From: Streptomyces umbrinus
GTDB lineage: Bacteria > Actinomycetota > Actinomycetes > Streptomycetales > Streptomycetaceae
Reading direction: 5' to 3'
Length of the DNA stretch: 64,000 nucleotides
Assembly: GCF_030817415.1 (NCBI RefSeq)
Contig: NZ_JAUSZI010000002.1
Location: 4,216,001 to 4,280,000, forward strand
A model generated the notes under the pieces. It did no database searches, had not been told where the DNA came from, and was given only the letters and a program-made list of their open reading frames with translations. Made by a program: the position numbers and the translations under genes. This document shows positions 41,006 to 51,340 of this stretch, piece after piece; within the stretch, counting starts at the first letter, position 1, and each line of letters starts with the position of its first letter.

Positions 41006-42442
41006 ATGAGCGGTATCGGTGCGTGGCGCAAGAGCGTGCTGGCGGGTGCGGGTTCCCGTTCGCTTTTCGGCAGGCGCCCGCGCTCGGGCAGGCGCTCGGG
41101 TGCGAGGTCGCACACCGGCTCGGACGCGGGACCGCTCGCCGACTCGGGTACGGGTGCGTTCGTCGGCCCCGGTTCGGATTCACCGCTCCATACCGGTCCT
41201 GGTACCGGTATCGATGCCGGTACCGGTTCGGGCTCGGTGTCCGGACTGAGTCCGGCGCCCGGTTCGAGTGCGGCGTCCGGATCGGCAGCGGTTTCCGGAA
41301 CGGCCCCCGCTTCCGCGATGACGTCGGCCGCCGGTACCGCCTCCGCGGTGGGATCGGCCACGGGCTCCTGGGGCGAGGTGCGGCCCTTCTCGATCAAGAC
41401 GAAGCTCGGCGCTCTGGTCGTCGTCTCGGTCTTCATCACCACCGGTCTGCTGATGATCGCGGTGCGCACCGAGACGGAGCTGCGCTTCATCACGGTCTTC
41501 TCGGTGATCGCGACCCTGCTGATCACCCAGTTCGTGGCGCACTCGCTGACATCCCCGCTGGACGAGATGAACACCGTGGCGCGGGGTATCTCGCACGGTG
41601 ACTACACCCGCCGGGTCAGGGGCGCCGACCGCCGCGACGAGCTGGGCGACCTGGCCCAGACGATCAACCGTATGGCGGACGACCTGGAGGCCCAGGAGCG
41701 CCAGCGCAAGGAACTCGTGGCGAACGTCTCCCACGAGCTGCGCACCCCCATCGCCGGCCTGCGCGCGGTCCTGGAGAACGTGGTGGACGGCGTCTCCGCC
41801 GCCGACCCCGAGACGATGCGTACGGCCCTGAAGCAGACGGAGCGGCTGGGGCGGCTCGTGGAGACGCTGCTGGACCTCTCACGCCTGGACAACGGCGTCG
41901 TACCGCTGCGCAAGCGGCGCTTCGAGGTGTGGCCGTACCTGTCCGGCGTACTGAAGGAGGCCAACATGGTGGCCTCGGCGCGCGCGGGCATCGCTTCCGG
42001 CTCCGGCAGTCACACGCGTACGGACGTCCATCTGCACCTGGACGTGTCGCCGCCCGAGCTGACCGCTCACGCGGACCCGGAGCGGATACACCAGGTCGTC
42101 GCCAACCTCATCGACAACGCGGTCAAGCACAGCCCGCCGCACGGCCGCGTCACGGTGAAGGCCCGGCGCGGCGAGGGACACGAGTCGCTGGACCTGGAGG
42201 TCCTGGACGAGGGTCCTGGCATCCCGCGCTCGGAGTGGCACCGGGTCTTCGAGCGGTTCAACCGCGGCGGCGTGGTCGCCCCGCACGGTCCCGGCAGCGA
42301 CGGCGGTACGGGCCTCGGGCTCGCGATCGCCCGCTGGGCGGTGGATCTGCACGGCGGCCGGATCGGTGTGGCCGAATCCCCGCGTGGCTGCCGGATCCAG
42401 GTCACCCTTCCGGGCGTGCCTTCCCTTGACAGATTGACGTAG
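41006..42442 (+). CDS. Sensor histidine kinase with long low-complexity N-terminus
   Basis: A 478-residue kinase. Residues ~15-120 are Gly/Ser/Thr/Ala-rich, without hydrophobic segments. The usual module then begins at PFSIKTKLGALVVVSVFITTGLLMIAV (first membrane helix) and FITVFSVIATLLITQFVAHS (second). There is almost no extracellular loop, so the sensor is probably intramembrane. HAMP, the phospho-acceptor in VSHELRTPIAGLRA, NLIDNAVKHSPPH, DEGPGIP and GTGLGLAIARWAV are intact. GGAAG precedes the ATG at 41006 by 3 bases. It pairs with the OmpR-type regulator upstream; kgd follows. Confidence 0.93.
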   Translation: MSGIGAWRKSVLAGAGSRSLFGRRPRSGRRSGARSHTGSDAGPLADSGTGAFVGPGSDSPLHTGPGTGIDAGTGSGSVSGLSPAPGSSAASGSAAVSGTAPASAMTSAAGTASAVGSATGSWGEVRPFSIKTKLGALVVVSVFITTGLLMIAVRTETELRFITVFSVIATLLITQFVAHSLTSPLDEMNTVARGISHGDYTRRVRGADRRDELGDLAQTINRMADDLEAQERQRKELVANVSHELRTPIAGLRAVLENVVDGVSAADPETMRTALKQTERLGRLVETLLDLSRLDNGVVPLRKRRFEVWPYLSGVLKEANMVASARAGIASGSGSHTRTDVHLHLDVSPPELTAHADPERIHQVVANLIDNAVKHSPPHGRVTVKARRGEGHESLDLEVLDEGPGIPRSEWHRVFERFNRGGVVAPHGPGSDGGTGLGLAIARWAVDLHGGRIGVAESPRGCRIQVTLPGVPSLDRLT

Positions 42443-42738
42443 GGTTCAAATCCAGAGCCTAAGATCCATGAGTGAATCGTGTGATCGGGCAGCAGGACAC
42501 GTGTCATCGCGCGGTCCTCGTACGGAGGCTCGGCCTTTCGGGGTCGCAGTCCTGACCCGACGTGTCGGTTCCGCATCGGAACCTCGCTTGTTTCCCGCCA
42601 TTTCCACCACCGAAACACGCTTTTCGATGTGACTTACGCGACGATGACCAGGCCCGGCCTGACCTACGCGGTCCGGGAGGCGTAGCCTTTATTCCCGCTG
42701 TCCATCACCTTGTGAAGCGGAAGAGGGCGGTTGCCGCC
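42443..42738. other. Leader region upstream of kgd
   Basis: These 296 bp hold no gene I can support. TTGACA (42426) and TTGACG (42434), overlapping the end of the kinase gene, could be -35 elements, but a matching -10 at normal spacing is poor. The long leader may carry regulation not recognised here. Confidence 0.35.
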
Positions 42739-45700
42739 GTGTCGCCACAGTCCCCCAGTAACTCGAGCACCTCGACCGAGGACCAAGCCGGGAAGAACCC
42801 CGCTGCTGCGTTCGGTCCCAATGAGTGGCTCGTCGACGAGATCTATCAGCAGTACCTCCAGGACCCGAATTCGGTAGACCGAGCCTGGTGGGACTTCTTC
42901 GCCGACTACAAGCCGGGCGGCGTCGCCGCCTCGGCCCCGTCGGGTACCGCGGCCGCGGGGGCCGCGGGGACCACCACGGTCGCTCCGGCCGCCCCTGCGG
43001 CGCCCGCGGCTCCGGCCCAGGCCGCTCCGGCCCAGGCCGCACCCGCGGCGCCGAAGCCGGCAGCCGCCGCGCCGGCGAAGCCCGCCGCCGCTGCTCCTGC
43101 CGCGGCTCCGGCGAAGCCCGCCGCGGCCAAGCCGGCCGCGGCGAAGGCCGCGCCCGCGTCGGAGTCCGCCGCGGGTCCGGAGTACGTGACGCTGCGCGGA
43201 CCGAGCGCCGCGGTCGCGAAGAACATGAACGCCTCGCTGGAGCTGCCCACGGCCACGTCCGTGCGCGCCGTCCCGGTGAAGCTGCTCTTCGACAACCGCA
43301 TCGTCATCAACAACCACCTGAAGCGTGCCCGGGGCGGGAAGATCTCCTTCACCCACCTCATCGGCTACGCGATGGTGCAGGCCATCAAGGCCATGCCGTC
43401 GATGAACTACTCGTTCGTCGAGAAGGACGGCAAGCCGACGCTGGTCAAGCCGGAGCACATCAACTTCGGCCTCGCCATCGACCTGGTGAAGCCCAACGGC
43501 GACCGCCAGCTGGTCGTCGCGGGCATCAAGAAGGCCGAGACGCTGAACTTCTTCGAGTTCTGGCAGGCCTACGAGGACATCGTCCGCCGCGCCCGTGACG
43601 GCAAGCTGACGATGGACGACTTCACCGGTGTCACGGTCTCGCTGACCAACCCCGGCGGCCTCGGCACCGTCCACTCGGTCCCGCGTCTGATGCCCGGTCA
43701 GTCGGTCATCATGGGCGTCGGCTCGATGGACTACCCGGCGGAGTTCCAGGGCACCTCCCAGGACACCCTGAACAAGCTCGGCATCTCGAAGGTCATGACG
43801 CTCACGTCGACCTACGACCACCGGGTGATCCAGGGCGCCGCCTCTGGCGAGTTCCTCCGCATCGTCGCGAACTACCTCCTCGGCGAGAACGGCTTCTACG
43901 ACGAGATCTTCGAGGCCCTGCGCATTCCGTACGAGCCGGTCCGCTGGCTCAAGGACATCGACGCCTCGCACGACGACGACGTCACGAAGGCCGCGCGTGT
44001 CTTCGAGCTGATCCACTCCTACCGGGTCCGCGGCCACGTCATGGCCGACACCGACCCGCTGGAGTACAAGCAGCGCAAGCACCCCGACCTGGACATCACC
44101 GAGCACGGGCTCACCCTGTGGGACCTGGAGCGCGAGTTCGCCGTCGGCGGCTTCGCCGGCAAGTCGATGATGAAGCTGCGCGACATCCTCGGCGTCCTGC
44201 GCGACTCGTACTGCCGCACCACCGGCGTCGAGTTCATGCACATCCAGGACCCGAAGCAGCGCAAGTGGATCCAGGACCGCATCGAGCGCTCGAACACCAA
44301 GCCGGAGCGCGAGGAGCAGCTGCGCATCCTGCGCCGGCTGAACGCGGCGGAGGCCTTCGAGACCTTCCTGCAGACGAAGTACGTCGGCCAGAAGCGGTTC
44401 TCCCTGGAGGGCGGCGAGTCCGTCATCCCGCTGCTCGACGCGGTGCTCGACAGCGCGGCGGAGTCCCGTCTCGACGAGGTCGTCATCGGCATGGCCCACC
44501 GCGGCCGCCTGAACGTGCTGGCGAACATCGTCGGCAAGTCGTACGCGCAGATCTTCCGCGAGTTCGAGGGCAACCTCGACCCGAAGTCGATGCACGGCTC
44601 CGGCGACGTGAAGTACCACCTGGGCGCCGAGGGCGTGTTCACCGGTCTGGACGGCGAGCAGATCAAGGTCTCGCTGGCCGCCAACCCCTCGCACCTGGAG
44701 GCGGTCGACCCGGTCCTGGAGGGTGTCGTCCGCGCCAAGCAGGACGTCATCAACAAGGGCGGCACGGACTTCACGGTCCTGCCGGTGGCCCTGCACGGCG
44801 ACGCGGCCTTCGCGGGCCAGGGCGTGGTCGCGGAGACCCTGAACATGTCGCAGCTACGGGGCTACCGCACCGGCGGCACGGTCCACGTGGTCATCAACAA
44901 CCAGGTCGGTTTCACGGCGGCGCCCGAGTCCTCGCGCTCCTCCATGTACTCGACCGACGTGGCCCGCATGATCGAGGCCCCGATCTTCCACGTGAACGGC
45001 GACGACCCGGAGGCCGTGGTCCGCGTCGCGCGGCTGGCCTTCGAGTTCCGCCAGGCGTTCAACAAGGACGTGGTGATCGACCTCATCTGCTACCGCCGCC
45101 GCGGTCACAACGAGTCGGACAACCCGGCCTTCACCCAGCCCCTGATGTACGACCTGATCGACAAGAAGCGCTCGGTGCGCAAGCTCTACACCGAGTCGCT
45201 CATCGGTCGCGGCGACATCACGCTGGAAGAGGCCGAGCAGGCCCTGCAGGACTACCAGGGCCAGCTGGAGAAGGTCTTCACGGAGGTCCGCGAGGCGACC
45301 AACACGCCGGCCGAGGCCCATGTCCCGGACGCGCAGCCCGAGTTCCCGGTGACCGTCACCACGGCGGTCTCCCAGGAGGTCGTCAAGCGCATCGCCGAGT
45401 CCCAGGTCAACATCCCCGAGCGCGTCACCGTCCACCCGCGTCTGCTGCCCCAGCTGCAGCGCCGCGCGGCCATGGTCGAGGACGGCACGATCGACTGGGG
45501 CATGGGCGAGACGCTGGCCATCGGCTCCCTGCTCCTTGAGGGCACCCCGGTGCGCCTCTCGGGCCAGGACTCCCGCCGCGGCACGTTCGGCCAGCGCCAC
45601 GCGGTGCTGATCGACCGGGAGACGGGCGAGGACTTCACCCCGCTCCAGTACATGTCCGAGGACCAGGCCCGTTACAACATCTACGACTCGCTCCTGAGCG

Positions 45701-46539
45701 AGTACGCGGCGATGGGCTTCGAGTACGGCTACTCGCTCGCGAGGCCCGAGTCCCTGGTCATGTGGGAGGCGCAGTTCGGCGACTTCGTCAACGGCGCCCA
45801 GACGGTCGTGGACGAGTTCATCTCGTCGGCGGAGCAGAAGTGGGGCCAGACGTCCGGCGTCACGCTCCTGCTCCCCCACGGCTACGAGGGCCAGGGCCCG
45901 GACCACTCGTCCGCGCGTCCCGAGCGCTTCCTCCAGATCTGCGCGCAGAACAACATGACGGTCGCGATGCCGACCCTCCCGTCGAACTACTTCCACCTCC
46001 TGCGGTGGCAGGTGCACAACCCGCACCACAAGCCGCTGGTGGTCTTCACCCCGAAGTCGATGCTCCGCCTCAAGGCGGCCGCGTCGAAGGCGGAGGAGTT
46101 CACGACGGGCGGCTTCCGTCCGGTCATCGGCGACGCGTCCGTGGACCCGTCCGCCGTCCGCAAGGTCGTCTTCACCGCGGGCAAGGTCTACTACGACCTC
46201 GACGCGGAGCGCACCAAGCGCGGCTCGACGGACACGGCCATCATCCGCATCGAGCGCCTGTACCCGCTCCCGGGTGCCGAGCTCCAGGCGGAGATCGCCA
46301 AGTACCCGAACGCCGAGAAGTACCTGTGGGCCCAGGAGGAGCCGGCGAACCAGGGTGCCTGGCCGTTCATCGCCCTCAACCTGATCGACCACCTGGACCT
46401 GGCGGTCGGCGCGGACGTTCCTCACGGGGAGCGGCTGCGGCGGATCTCCCGTCCGGCGTCCTCTTCACCGGCGGTCGGCTCGGCGAAGCGGCACCAGGCT
46501 GAGCAGGAGCAGTTGGTTCGGGAGGTGTTCGAGGCCTAG
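42739..46539 (+). CDS. kgd: Multifunctional 2-oxoglutarate dehydrogenase/decarboxylase (Kgd)
   Basis: A 1266-residue actinobacterial fusion of E1o and an E2-like acyltransferase for the oxidative step of the TCA cycle. Residues 1-50 carry the E1o N-terminal motif [18 protein letters not shown]. An Ala/Pro linker follows without a lipoyl domain. The E2 catalytic domain ends [18 protein letters not shown]. The ThDP-dependent E1 region contains [25 protein letters not shown], and [11 protein letters not shown]. Lipoyl groups must come from another E2, as in mycobacteria. GTG at 42739 ([10 protein letters not shown]) is the chosen start; GTG at 42712 is possible. A 21-bp-stem terminator follows. 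Confidence 0.96.
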   Translation: MSPQSPSNSSTSTEDQAGKNPAAAFGPNEWLVDEIYQQYLQDPNSVDRAWWDFFADYKPGGVAASAPSGTAAAGAAGTTTVAPAAPAAPAAPAQAAPAQAAPAAPKPAAAAPAKPAAAAPAAAPAKPAAAKPAAAKAAPASESAAGPEYVTLRGPSAAVAKNMNASLELPTATSVRAVPVKLLFDNRIVINNHLKRARGGKISFTHLIGYAMVQAIKAMPSMNYSFVEKDGKPTLVKPEHINFGLAIDLVKPNGDRQLVVAGIKKAETLNFFEFWQAYEDIVRRARDGKLTMDDFTGVTVSLTNPGGLGTVHSVPRLMPGQSVIMGVGSMDYPAEFQGTSQDTLNKLGISKVMTLTSTYDHRVIQGAASGEFLRIVANYLLGENGFYDEIFEALRIPYEPVRWLKDIDASHDDDVTKAARVFELIHSYRVRGHVMADTDPLEYKQRKHPDLDITEHGLTLWDLEREFAVGGFAGKSMMKLRDILGVLRDSYCRTTGVEFMHIQDPKQRKWIQDRIERSNTKPEREEQLRILRRLNAAEAFETFLQTKYVGQKRFSLEGGESVIPLLDAVLDSAAESRLDEVVIGMAHRGRLNVLANIVGKSYAQIFREFEGNLDPKSMHGSGDVKYHLGAEGVFTGLDGEQIKVSLAANPSHLEAVDPVLEGVVRAKQDVINKGGTDFTVLPVALHGDAAFAGQGVVAETLNMSQLRGYRTGGTVHVVINNQVGFTAAPESSRSSMYSTDVARMIEAPIFHVNGDDPEAVVRVARLAFEFRQAFNKDVVIDLICYRRRGHNESDNPAFTQPLMYDLIDKKRSVRKLYTESLIGRGDITLEEAEQALQDYQGQLEKVFTEVREATNTPAEAHVPDAQPEFPVTVTTAVSQEVVKRIAESQVNIPERVTVHPRLLPQLQRRAAMVEDGTIDWGMGETLAIGSLLLEGTPVRLSGQDSRRGTFGQRHAVLIDRETGEDFTPLQYMSEDQARYNIYDSLLSEYAAMGFEYGYSLARPESLVMWEAQFGDFVNGAQTVVDEFISSAEQKWGQTSGVTLLLPHGYEGQGPDHSSARPERFLQICAQNNMTVAMPTLPSNYFHLLRWQVHNPHHKPLVVFTPKSMLRLKAAASKAEEFTTGGFRPVIGDASVDPSAVRKVVFTAGKVYYDLDAERTKRGSTDTAIIRIERLYPLPGAELQAEIAKYPNAEKYLWAQEEPANQGAWPFIALNLIDHLDLAVGADVPHGERLRRISRPASSSPAVGSAKRHQAEQEQLVREVFEA

Positions 46540-46559
46540 GCCTCGTCCCACGGCATGTG

Positions 46560-46604
46560 AAAGGGGTCGGCCCCGAGTCCTCAGGACTCGGGGCCGACCC
46601 CTTT
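46560..46604. terminator. 21-bp perfect stem terminator, bidirectional
   Basis: A 21-base arm (AAAGGGGTCGGCCCCGAGTC plus C, 46560-46580) pairs perfectly with 46584-46604 around a TCA loop. AAA and TTT at its edges make it functional in both directions, ending kgd and the convergent conflict locus. Confidence 0.92.
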
Positions 46605-46616
46605 CGTACGTCCCGT

Positions 46617-49600
46617 CTAGCCCAGGTAGGGCTCGAAGTCCCAGTAGGGCCGGGTGCGCTGGCGGGCCGAGATGGTGTGCGGGTGCTGGGCGCCCAGGGT
46701 GCGGGTGAGGGAGAGAAGGCCGTCCTCCTCCAGCTTCCCGGCCTCCTCCTGCTCCCGGGCCGCACGCAGGTCCGCGGAGAGGGCCACCTGGCAGGAGAGG
46801 GTGAGCGGGTGCTCCTCCCCCAGCGAGTGCCGGGCGCGGCGGAGGGTGTCGCGGCTCAGTTCGACGGCGTCCGAGATACGGCCGTTGAAGTTGCGCGCGC
46901 TCGCGGCGTTCAGCGCACAGCCCAGCACCCAGGGGTGGTCGGGGCCGAGCGTGGCGGTGAGACCGGCCATCGCGGACTCGAACATCGACATGGCTTCGGC
47001 GCGTTCGCCGGCGGCCTGCATGACCAGGCCGGTGTTGGTGAGCATGCCGGTCGCGACGGGGTGCGCGGGGCCGAGGAGGGCCCGGTAGCCGGCTTCCGCC
47101 TCCGCGATCAGATCGCGTGCCTGGCTCAGGTCGCCGTGCTCCCGCAGGAAGTTGCCGTAGTTCGTGAGGAAGGACAGCGTGCGGTAGTGCTCCCGGCCGT
47201 GCAGCTGGCCCAGCTGTTCCAGGAGACTGGCCATGGAGGGCCCCACGTCCTGTGTGTAACCGCCCTCGCGACGGCGGCACAGGGCCAGCTGGACGCGTGC
47301 CTCCAGGGTCTGCGGATGCAGTGGACCGAGCACCTGCACATGGAGCCTGACGACCGGCTCCTGGCGGGACAGCGCGTCGCGGTAGCGCCCGAGGAGACGC
47401 AGGTCGTGAACGACCGCGCTGCCCGAGTTGAGCGTGCTGATGTGCCGGGCGCGGAGCACGCTCTCCCGCAGCGAGAGCGTCTCCAGGTCCAGTTCGTACG
47501 CCTCCGCGTAGCGGCCGAGGAGACGCAGGCCGACGCCGAGGTTGTGCCGGGCGATCAGGGTGGCGGTCTCGTTCGGGCCGAGCAGGCGGTCGTTGCCGAC
47601 GAGGACCTCCTGCTGCAAGGTGTGCGCCTCCTCGTACCGGCCGAGGTGGAGCAGGCTGTTGGCCATGGCTGCCTTGGTGCGCAGCTCGCCCTGCTCCTGG
47701 CGCTGTGGGGCGGCCCGCAGCCTCTCGAGAACGCCGTTGTCGAGTTCGTACGCGTCCCGGAACCGGCCGCTGGCCCGCAGGATGTTGCTCTCCTGGGTGG
47801 TGAGGTCGAGCATGGGCCGGGCGAGCGGCTCCAGATTCCGGGACCAGCGGTCGCGGATCTGCTGCGCGAGTTCCAGGCCGCCCTTGTACTCGCCGCTGCG
47901 GAAGCAGTACCGCAGGCAGTTCAGGACCGCCCCCTGGACCCGTGCCCGGGTGCTGTCCAGCGCGCCGGAGGGTTCCAGGTGCGGGAGCAGTTCGGCGTAT
48001 CGAGGCCAGTTCCTGGTGTCCACGGGGTTACCGGGGTCGGCCTCGGCGAGGAGGCTGCGGACCGCCTTGCGGTGGGTGGCGCGGCTCTCCTCGCTGGTCA
48101 GCTTGGAGACGATGTCGTGGACGAGACGGTGCATGTGCACGGACTCCTGGTGCGGGCCCATCTCCGCGCCCGCTGGTCCGCGGGTCTCGCGGGTGAGCAC
48201 CGAGTAGTTGACCAGCGTGTCCAGGGCCCGGGTCCAAGCGGGCAGGTCGCTGGACATCCACCGCAGCTCCTCGGGGAGTTCCGCCTGCGGATAGGCACGG
48301 ATGAGGCCGAGCGGGATGCGTCCGGGTGCGAAGGACGTACTCAGGCTGAGGACGTCGATGGCCTGCGGCTGCGAGCGCCGGAGCCGGTTGAGCAGTATCG
48401 ACCAGGACGTCATGGACGACTGGGGGAAGCCCTCGCCCGTGGTGGGTTCGTCGACGGTCGTGAGCTTGCGCTCGCGCACCATACGCAGGTACTCGGGGGC
48501 CTCCATTCCCGACTCACCGAGCCAGGACGCGGCCTGGACGAGCGGCAGGGGTACGTCGCCGAACTCGACAGCGACCTCGTCGGCCTGGTCCGCGGTGATG
48601 TGTGGGGCTCGGCGCATCAGATAGGCGGTGGACTCCGCGCGCAGGAAGGCGGGGATCTCCAGGACCTCCGTGTGCTCGCTCCAGCCGCGGTTTCGGGAGG
48701 TGACCAGGACGTGTCCCGGGCCCTGCGGGAGCAGTACGTCGATGCCTTCGGTGTCGTCCCAGCCGTCGAAGATCAGCAGCCAGCGGGAGTGCGGGTCCCC
48801 GCGGCGCAGGGCGTCCCGCACGGCTCGGATACGCTCGCCCGGCTCACTGCCGCTGCGCAGATCCAGTTCCACGGCGAGTTCGCCGAAGCGGTCACGCTGG
48901 ATGTTGCGGTCGTCGGAGTTGATCCACCACACCATGTCGTAGTCGGGGCTGAAGCGGTGTGCGTACTCGGCGGCGAGCTGGGTCTTGCCGATGCCGGACA
49001 TGCCGAGCAGGGTGCAGGCGGCGGCGCCCTGCTCGGCGTCGGAAAGACGCTGGTGGAGGTCGGTGAGCAGGTCGTCGCGGCCGGTGAACCTCGGGTTGCG
49101 GCGCGGGATCTCGCCCCAGATCTCGGCGCGCGTCTCGGGGTAGCGGAGTTGGGTGGGGAGTGTCCTCGGGGTGCGGCGGCGCTCCAGGCCGAGCCTGCTC
49201 AGCAGGCGTTCCTCCGCCCCCTCCTCGCTCAGGCCCCACAGACTGGCCGGTTCGAGGACCGCGGTGGCCGGGAGCAGCGGCCGGTTGGTGAGGTTGACGG
49301 CGGCGAAGCGGTCGGCGTGCGCTGCGACGAAACCGCGCAGGGCGTCGTTCCACTCACCTGCGGGGCGCGGACCGAGTTCGAAGAACCAGTCGTTGAGGAC
49401 GAGGAGTACACGCCCGCTCGACAGCAGGAGGTCGCCGAGCGAGTCCTCCAGCGAGACCTCGCGGGGCGGGTCCCAGCGCTGCTGGGTGGCGCGGTGACCG
49501 TGCCGCTCCAGGCACTGGGCGATCCATGCCGCCCACGAACGGTGGTATCCGGGGAAGACCACGAGGAAATGCTCGGGTGCCGCCGCAGTGTCACGGCCCG

Positions 49601-49619
49601 TCCCCCGTTGTTCCGCCAT
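46617..49619 (-). CDS. FxSxx-system-type TPR protein: TIR-like, NB-ARC ATPase, TPR
   Basis: A 1000-residue signalling protein. Residues ~15-130 look like a TIR-type domain (HFLVVFPGYHRSWAAWIAQCL). RRNPRFTGRDDLL leads into an NB-ARC/STAND ATPase with P-loop GMSGIGKTQLA (K212), VWWINSDD and LLIFDGWDD (Walker B). The last ~450 residues are tetratricopeptide repeats of the Kinesin-light-chain kind (ATLIARHNLGVGLRLLGRYAEAYEL). This combination is the NCBI family of FxSxx-COOH system TPR proteins (FxsT) and of bacterial STAND immune receptors. It would bind NTP, oligomerise and signal. It is the last gene of the locus; the ATG at 49619 is used. Confidence 0.9.
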   Translation of the reverse strand: MAEQRGTGRDTAAAPEHFLVVFPGYHRSWAAWIAQCLERHGHRATQQRWDPPREVSLEDSLGDLLLSSGRVLLVLNDWFFELGPRPAGEWNDALRGFVAAHADRFAAVNLTNRPLLPATAVLEPASLWGLSEEGAEERLLSRLGLERRRTPRTLPTQLRYPETRAEIWGEIPRRNPRFTGRDDLLTDLHQRLSDAEQGAAACTLLGMSGIGKTQLAAEYAHRFSPDYDMVWWINSDDRNIQRDRFGELAVELDLRSGSEPGERIRAVRDALRRGDPHSRWLLIFDGWDDTEGIDVLLPQGPGHVLVTSRNRGWSEHTEVLEIPAFLRAESTAYLMRRAPHITADQADEVAVEFGDVPLPLVQAASWLGESGMEAPEYLRMVRERKLTTVDEPTTGEGFPQSSMTSWSILLNRLRRSQPQAIDVLSLSTSFAPGRIPLGLIRAYPQAELPEELRWMSSDLPAWTRALDTLVNYSVLTRETRGPAGAEMGPHQESVHMHRLVHDIVSKLTSEESRATHRKAVRSLLAEADPGNPVDTRNWPRYAELLPHLEPSGALDSTRARVQGAVLNCLRYCFRSGEYKGGLELAQQIRDRWSRNLEPLARPMLDLTTQESNILRASGRFRDAYELDNGVLERLRAAPQRQEQGELRTKAAMANSLLHLGRYEEAHTLQQEVLVGNDRLLGPNETATLIARHNLGVGLRLLGRYAEAYELDLETLSLRESVLRARHISTLNSGSAVVHDLRLLGRYRDALSRQEPVVRLHVQVLGPLHPQTLEARVQLALCRRREGGYTQDVGPSMASLLEQLGQLHGREHYRTLSFLTNYGNFLREHGDLSQARDLIAEAEAGYRALLGPAHPVATGMLTNTGLVMQAAGERAEAMSMFESAMAGLTATLGPDHPWVLGCALNAASARNFNGRISDAVELSRDTLRRARHSLGEEHPLTLSCQVALSADLRAAREQEEAGKLEEDGLLSLTRTLGAQHPHTISARQRTRPYWDFEPYLG

Positions 49620-49712
49620 CACACGCTCCCTGCTCCCACGTCCGTCACACCTGCCCGCCGGATGCGAACGCTCATCCGCCCGCACACGACGCAACTGATC
49701 TTGCACCCAGTG

Positions 49713-51005
49713 TCACCCAGGATTTCGGGTCGCCACGCCGAGACTCTCGTGGTGCCTGCTCATTTCCTGGACGAACTCCCTTCCAGCAAAGGTAAGTTCA
49801 TCGGATTCGAGGAGAATGGACAAGGCTTCCCCGACCTGTTCCCGATACGTCTCGAACCGCTGTGTGGCCTTGTGTCGCCAGGCCTCGGGAGTGGCGGGCC
49901 CGGCCCGTGCCCGCCACCAGAGATCGGTGAGCGCCAGATGCGCGTACGCACCTTGGAGCACGCCCGAAAGGGGGCGCGGGTCGCGCCGCCACGCCACTCG
50001 GTGCAGGGTCCCACCGCTCGGTCGGTACAGGGGCTCGAACTCATGCAGGGCGGCCAGCTTGGTGTGGTGGGACTCGTGCACCAGGGACTCCGCCAGCTCC
50101 CTCGCGTCGGCGGGCAGTTGGGACAGCACGGCGCCCGGAGCGGACCGGAGGGTGGCGCTCATCGTGGTGCCTCCGTCGCCCACCAGCGGCATGAGCGGCA
50201 CCACGGCGCGCAGCACCACGCCCGTCTCCGCCCCGCGCCCGGCGTCAGTCGCCGACAGGAGCGCCTGCGCCTCACTCCACGACCGGGCCCACAGCCGATG
50301 GGCGGAGTGCGGGCGCCGGGCCGCCGCCAGGGCCTTGGGACCGATCCCCCGGGGCGGCACCCGGTAGGGGTCGAGGTCGTCGAGGACGACCGTGCTGCCG
50401 GGCAGGGTGCGCAGGGCGGCCCAGCCGGTCCCGCTGCCGACCGGACGCCGTGTGCCGGGCTCCGCCCGGGCCAAGGGGCGGCTCAGCACCACATCGCTCG
50501 CGCCCGCGCCGTCCGTGAGGCGTACCAGTCCTGCCCCGCCGCTCAGCCGGACGCTGCCTGACGGACAGTACAGCGCGCCGAGTCCGGGCAGCACCAAGGA
50601 GCCCGACGGCTGGGTGAGCGTGCCGTCGACCTGGCAGCCCGCGCGGACGGCGGCGGCGACGGCCACGCCGCCCAGGTGCGCCAGGTGTCTCTCGAAGGCA
50701 GGGCCTTCGGCCGCCGCGAGCGTCTCGGTGAGCCACGCCCCGGTCATCGGGTAGTCGACGACGTCACGGACGGCGGCGGGGTCCGTCCGCTCCGCCCGCT
50801 CCAGCAGTATCCAGTCCCGCTCGAAGCGCCGGCGCGCCTCGGGGGCCAGCCGGGCCCGGCGCTGTTCGACCAGGACAAGGAGGGATTTGAGAAGCAGCAG
50901 GCGACGCGCGTGGAGTACGGCACGCAGTGCCGCGGTGACCGCCGGGTGGGGCCGGGTCCGCGCGAGTTCCGTGAAGACCTCCAAGGGGACGGCGGCCAGG
51001 GTCAT
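49713..51005 (-). CDS. HExxH-motif peptide hydroxylase/maturase (aKG-HExxH type)
   Basis: A 430-residue protein with H310-E311-x-x-H314 in LVHESHHTKL, the metal-binding motif of the aKG-HExxH peptide beta-hydroxylase family found in RiPP clusters and as the C-terminal domain of FxsB. The rest is helical (RRLLLLKSLLVLVEQRRARL) with a central beta-rich segment. No radical-SAM CxxxCxxC motif is present, so the maturase is stand-alone. The start ATG overlaps the stop of an 82-residue peptide gene (ATGA at 51002-51005), indicating tight translational coupling. It probably modifies that peptide (inferred). Confidence 0.83.
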   Translation of the reverse strand: MTLAAVPLEVFTELARTRPHPAVTAALRAVLHARRLLLLKSLLVLVEQRRARLAPEARRRFERDWILLERAERTDPAAVRDVVDYPMTGAWLTETLAAAEGPAFERHLAHLGGVAVAAAVRAGCQVDGTLTQPSGSLVLPGLGALYCPSGSVRLSGGAGLVRLTDGAGASDVVLSRPLARAEPGTRRPVGSGTGWAALRTLPGSTVVLDDLDPYRVPPRGIGPKALAAARRPHSAHRLWARSWSEAQALLSATDAGRGAETGVVLRAVVPLMPLVGDGGTTMSATLRSAPGAVLSQLPADARELAESLVHESHHTKLAALHEFEPLYRPSGGTLHRVAWRRDPRPLSGVLQGAYAHLALTDLWWRARAGPATPEAWRHKATQRFETYREQVGEALSILLESDELTFAGREFVQEMSRHHESLGVATRNPG

Positions 51006-51250
51006 CCCTGGCCTTCCTCGCTCGGTAAGCCGCCAGTGACCGGAAACGTTCGCTGGCCGCCTTCGCTGCCCACGTACCAGATCTGCCCGAACTCGCGGGA
51101 ACTCTTCAGCACTTGATCGACAGCCGCGACGAGCCCCGGATCATCCATGGCACGCAATGTCCGCAGGTCGACGTCGGTGAGGTCGGGCAGGGCCACCGTC
51201 CGTCCGGTGTCCCGGCCAGGGTCGGCCGCCCGATTCCTCTGCTCCCCCAC
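51002..51250 (-). CDS. Small peptide, FxSxx/RiPP-precursor-like
   Basis: An 82-residue protein starting at GTG 51250, with GGGAGGAG 6 bases upstream. The middle LPDLTDVDLRTLRAMDDPGL and VAAVDQVLKSSREF resembles the leader of FxSxx-COOH peptides (a pattern LPxLxxVDLxxLxxxxDPxL). The tail QIWYVGSEGGQRTFPVTGG contains aromatic residues but does not end in FxSxx. It is coupled to the HExxH gene by a 4-base overlap. Together these suggest a peptide substrate for that enzyme. It could equally be a small accessory protein. Family assignment is from memory of the pattern, not from a search. Confidence 0.55.
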   Translation of the reverse strand: MGEQRNRAADPGRDTGRTVALPDLTDVDLRTLRAMDDPGLVAAVDQVLKSSREFGQIWYVGSEGGQRTFPVTGGLPSEEGQG

Positions 51251-51340
51251 CCTCGGCTCCTCCCTGCCGACGCCCGCCCCGCACGGCCGCAACGGCTGCC
51301 CAGTTCTTCCCGACGCGTGGGAATCAGAAACCCTTACCGA

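Noticed and set aside
42440..42455. GGGTTCAAATCC-like string resembling a tRNA T-loop
   Set aside because: No acceptor stem, D-arm or anticodon arm can be formed around it; it overlaps a kinase gene end and a leader.
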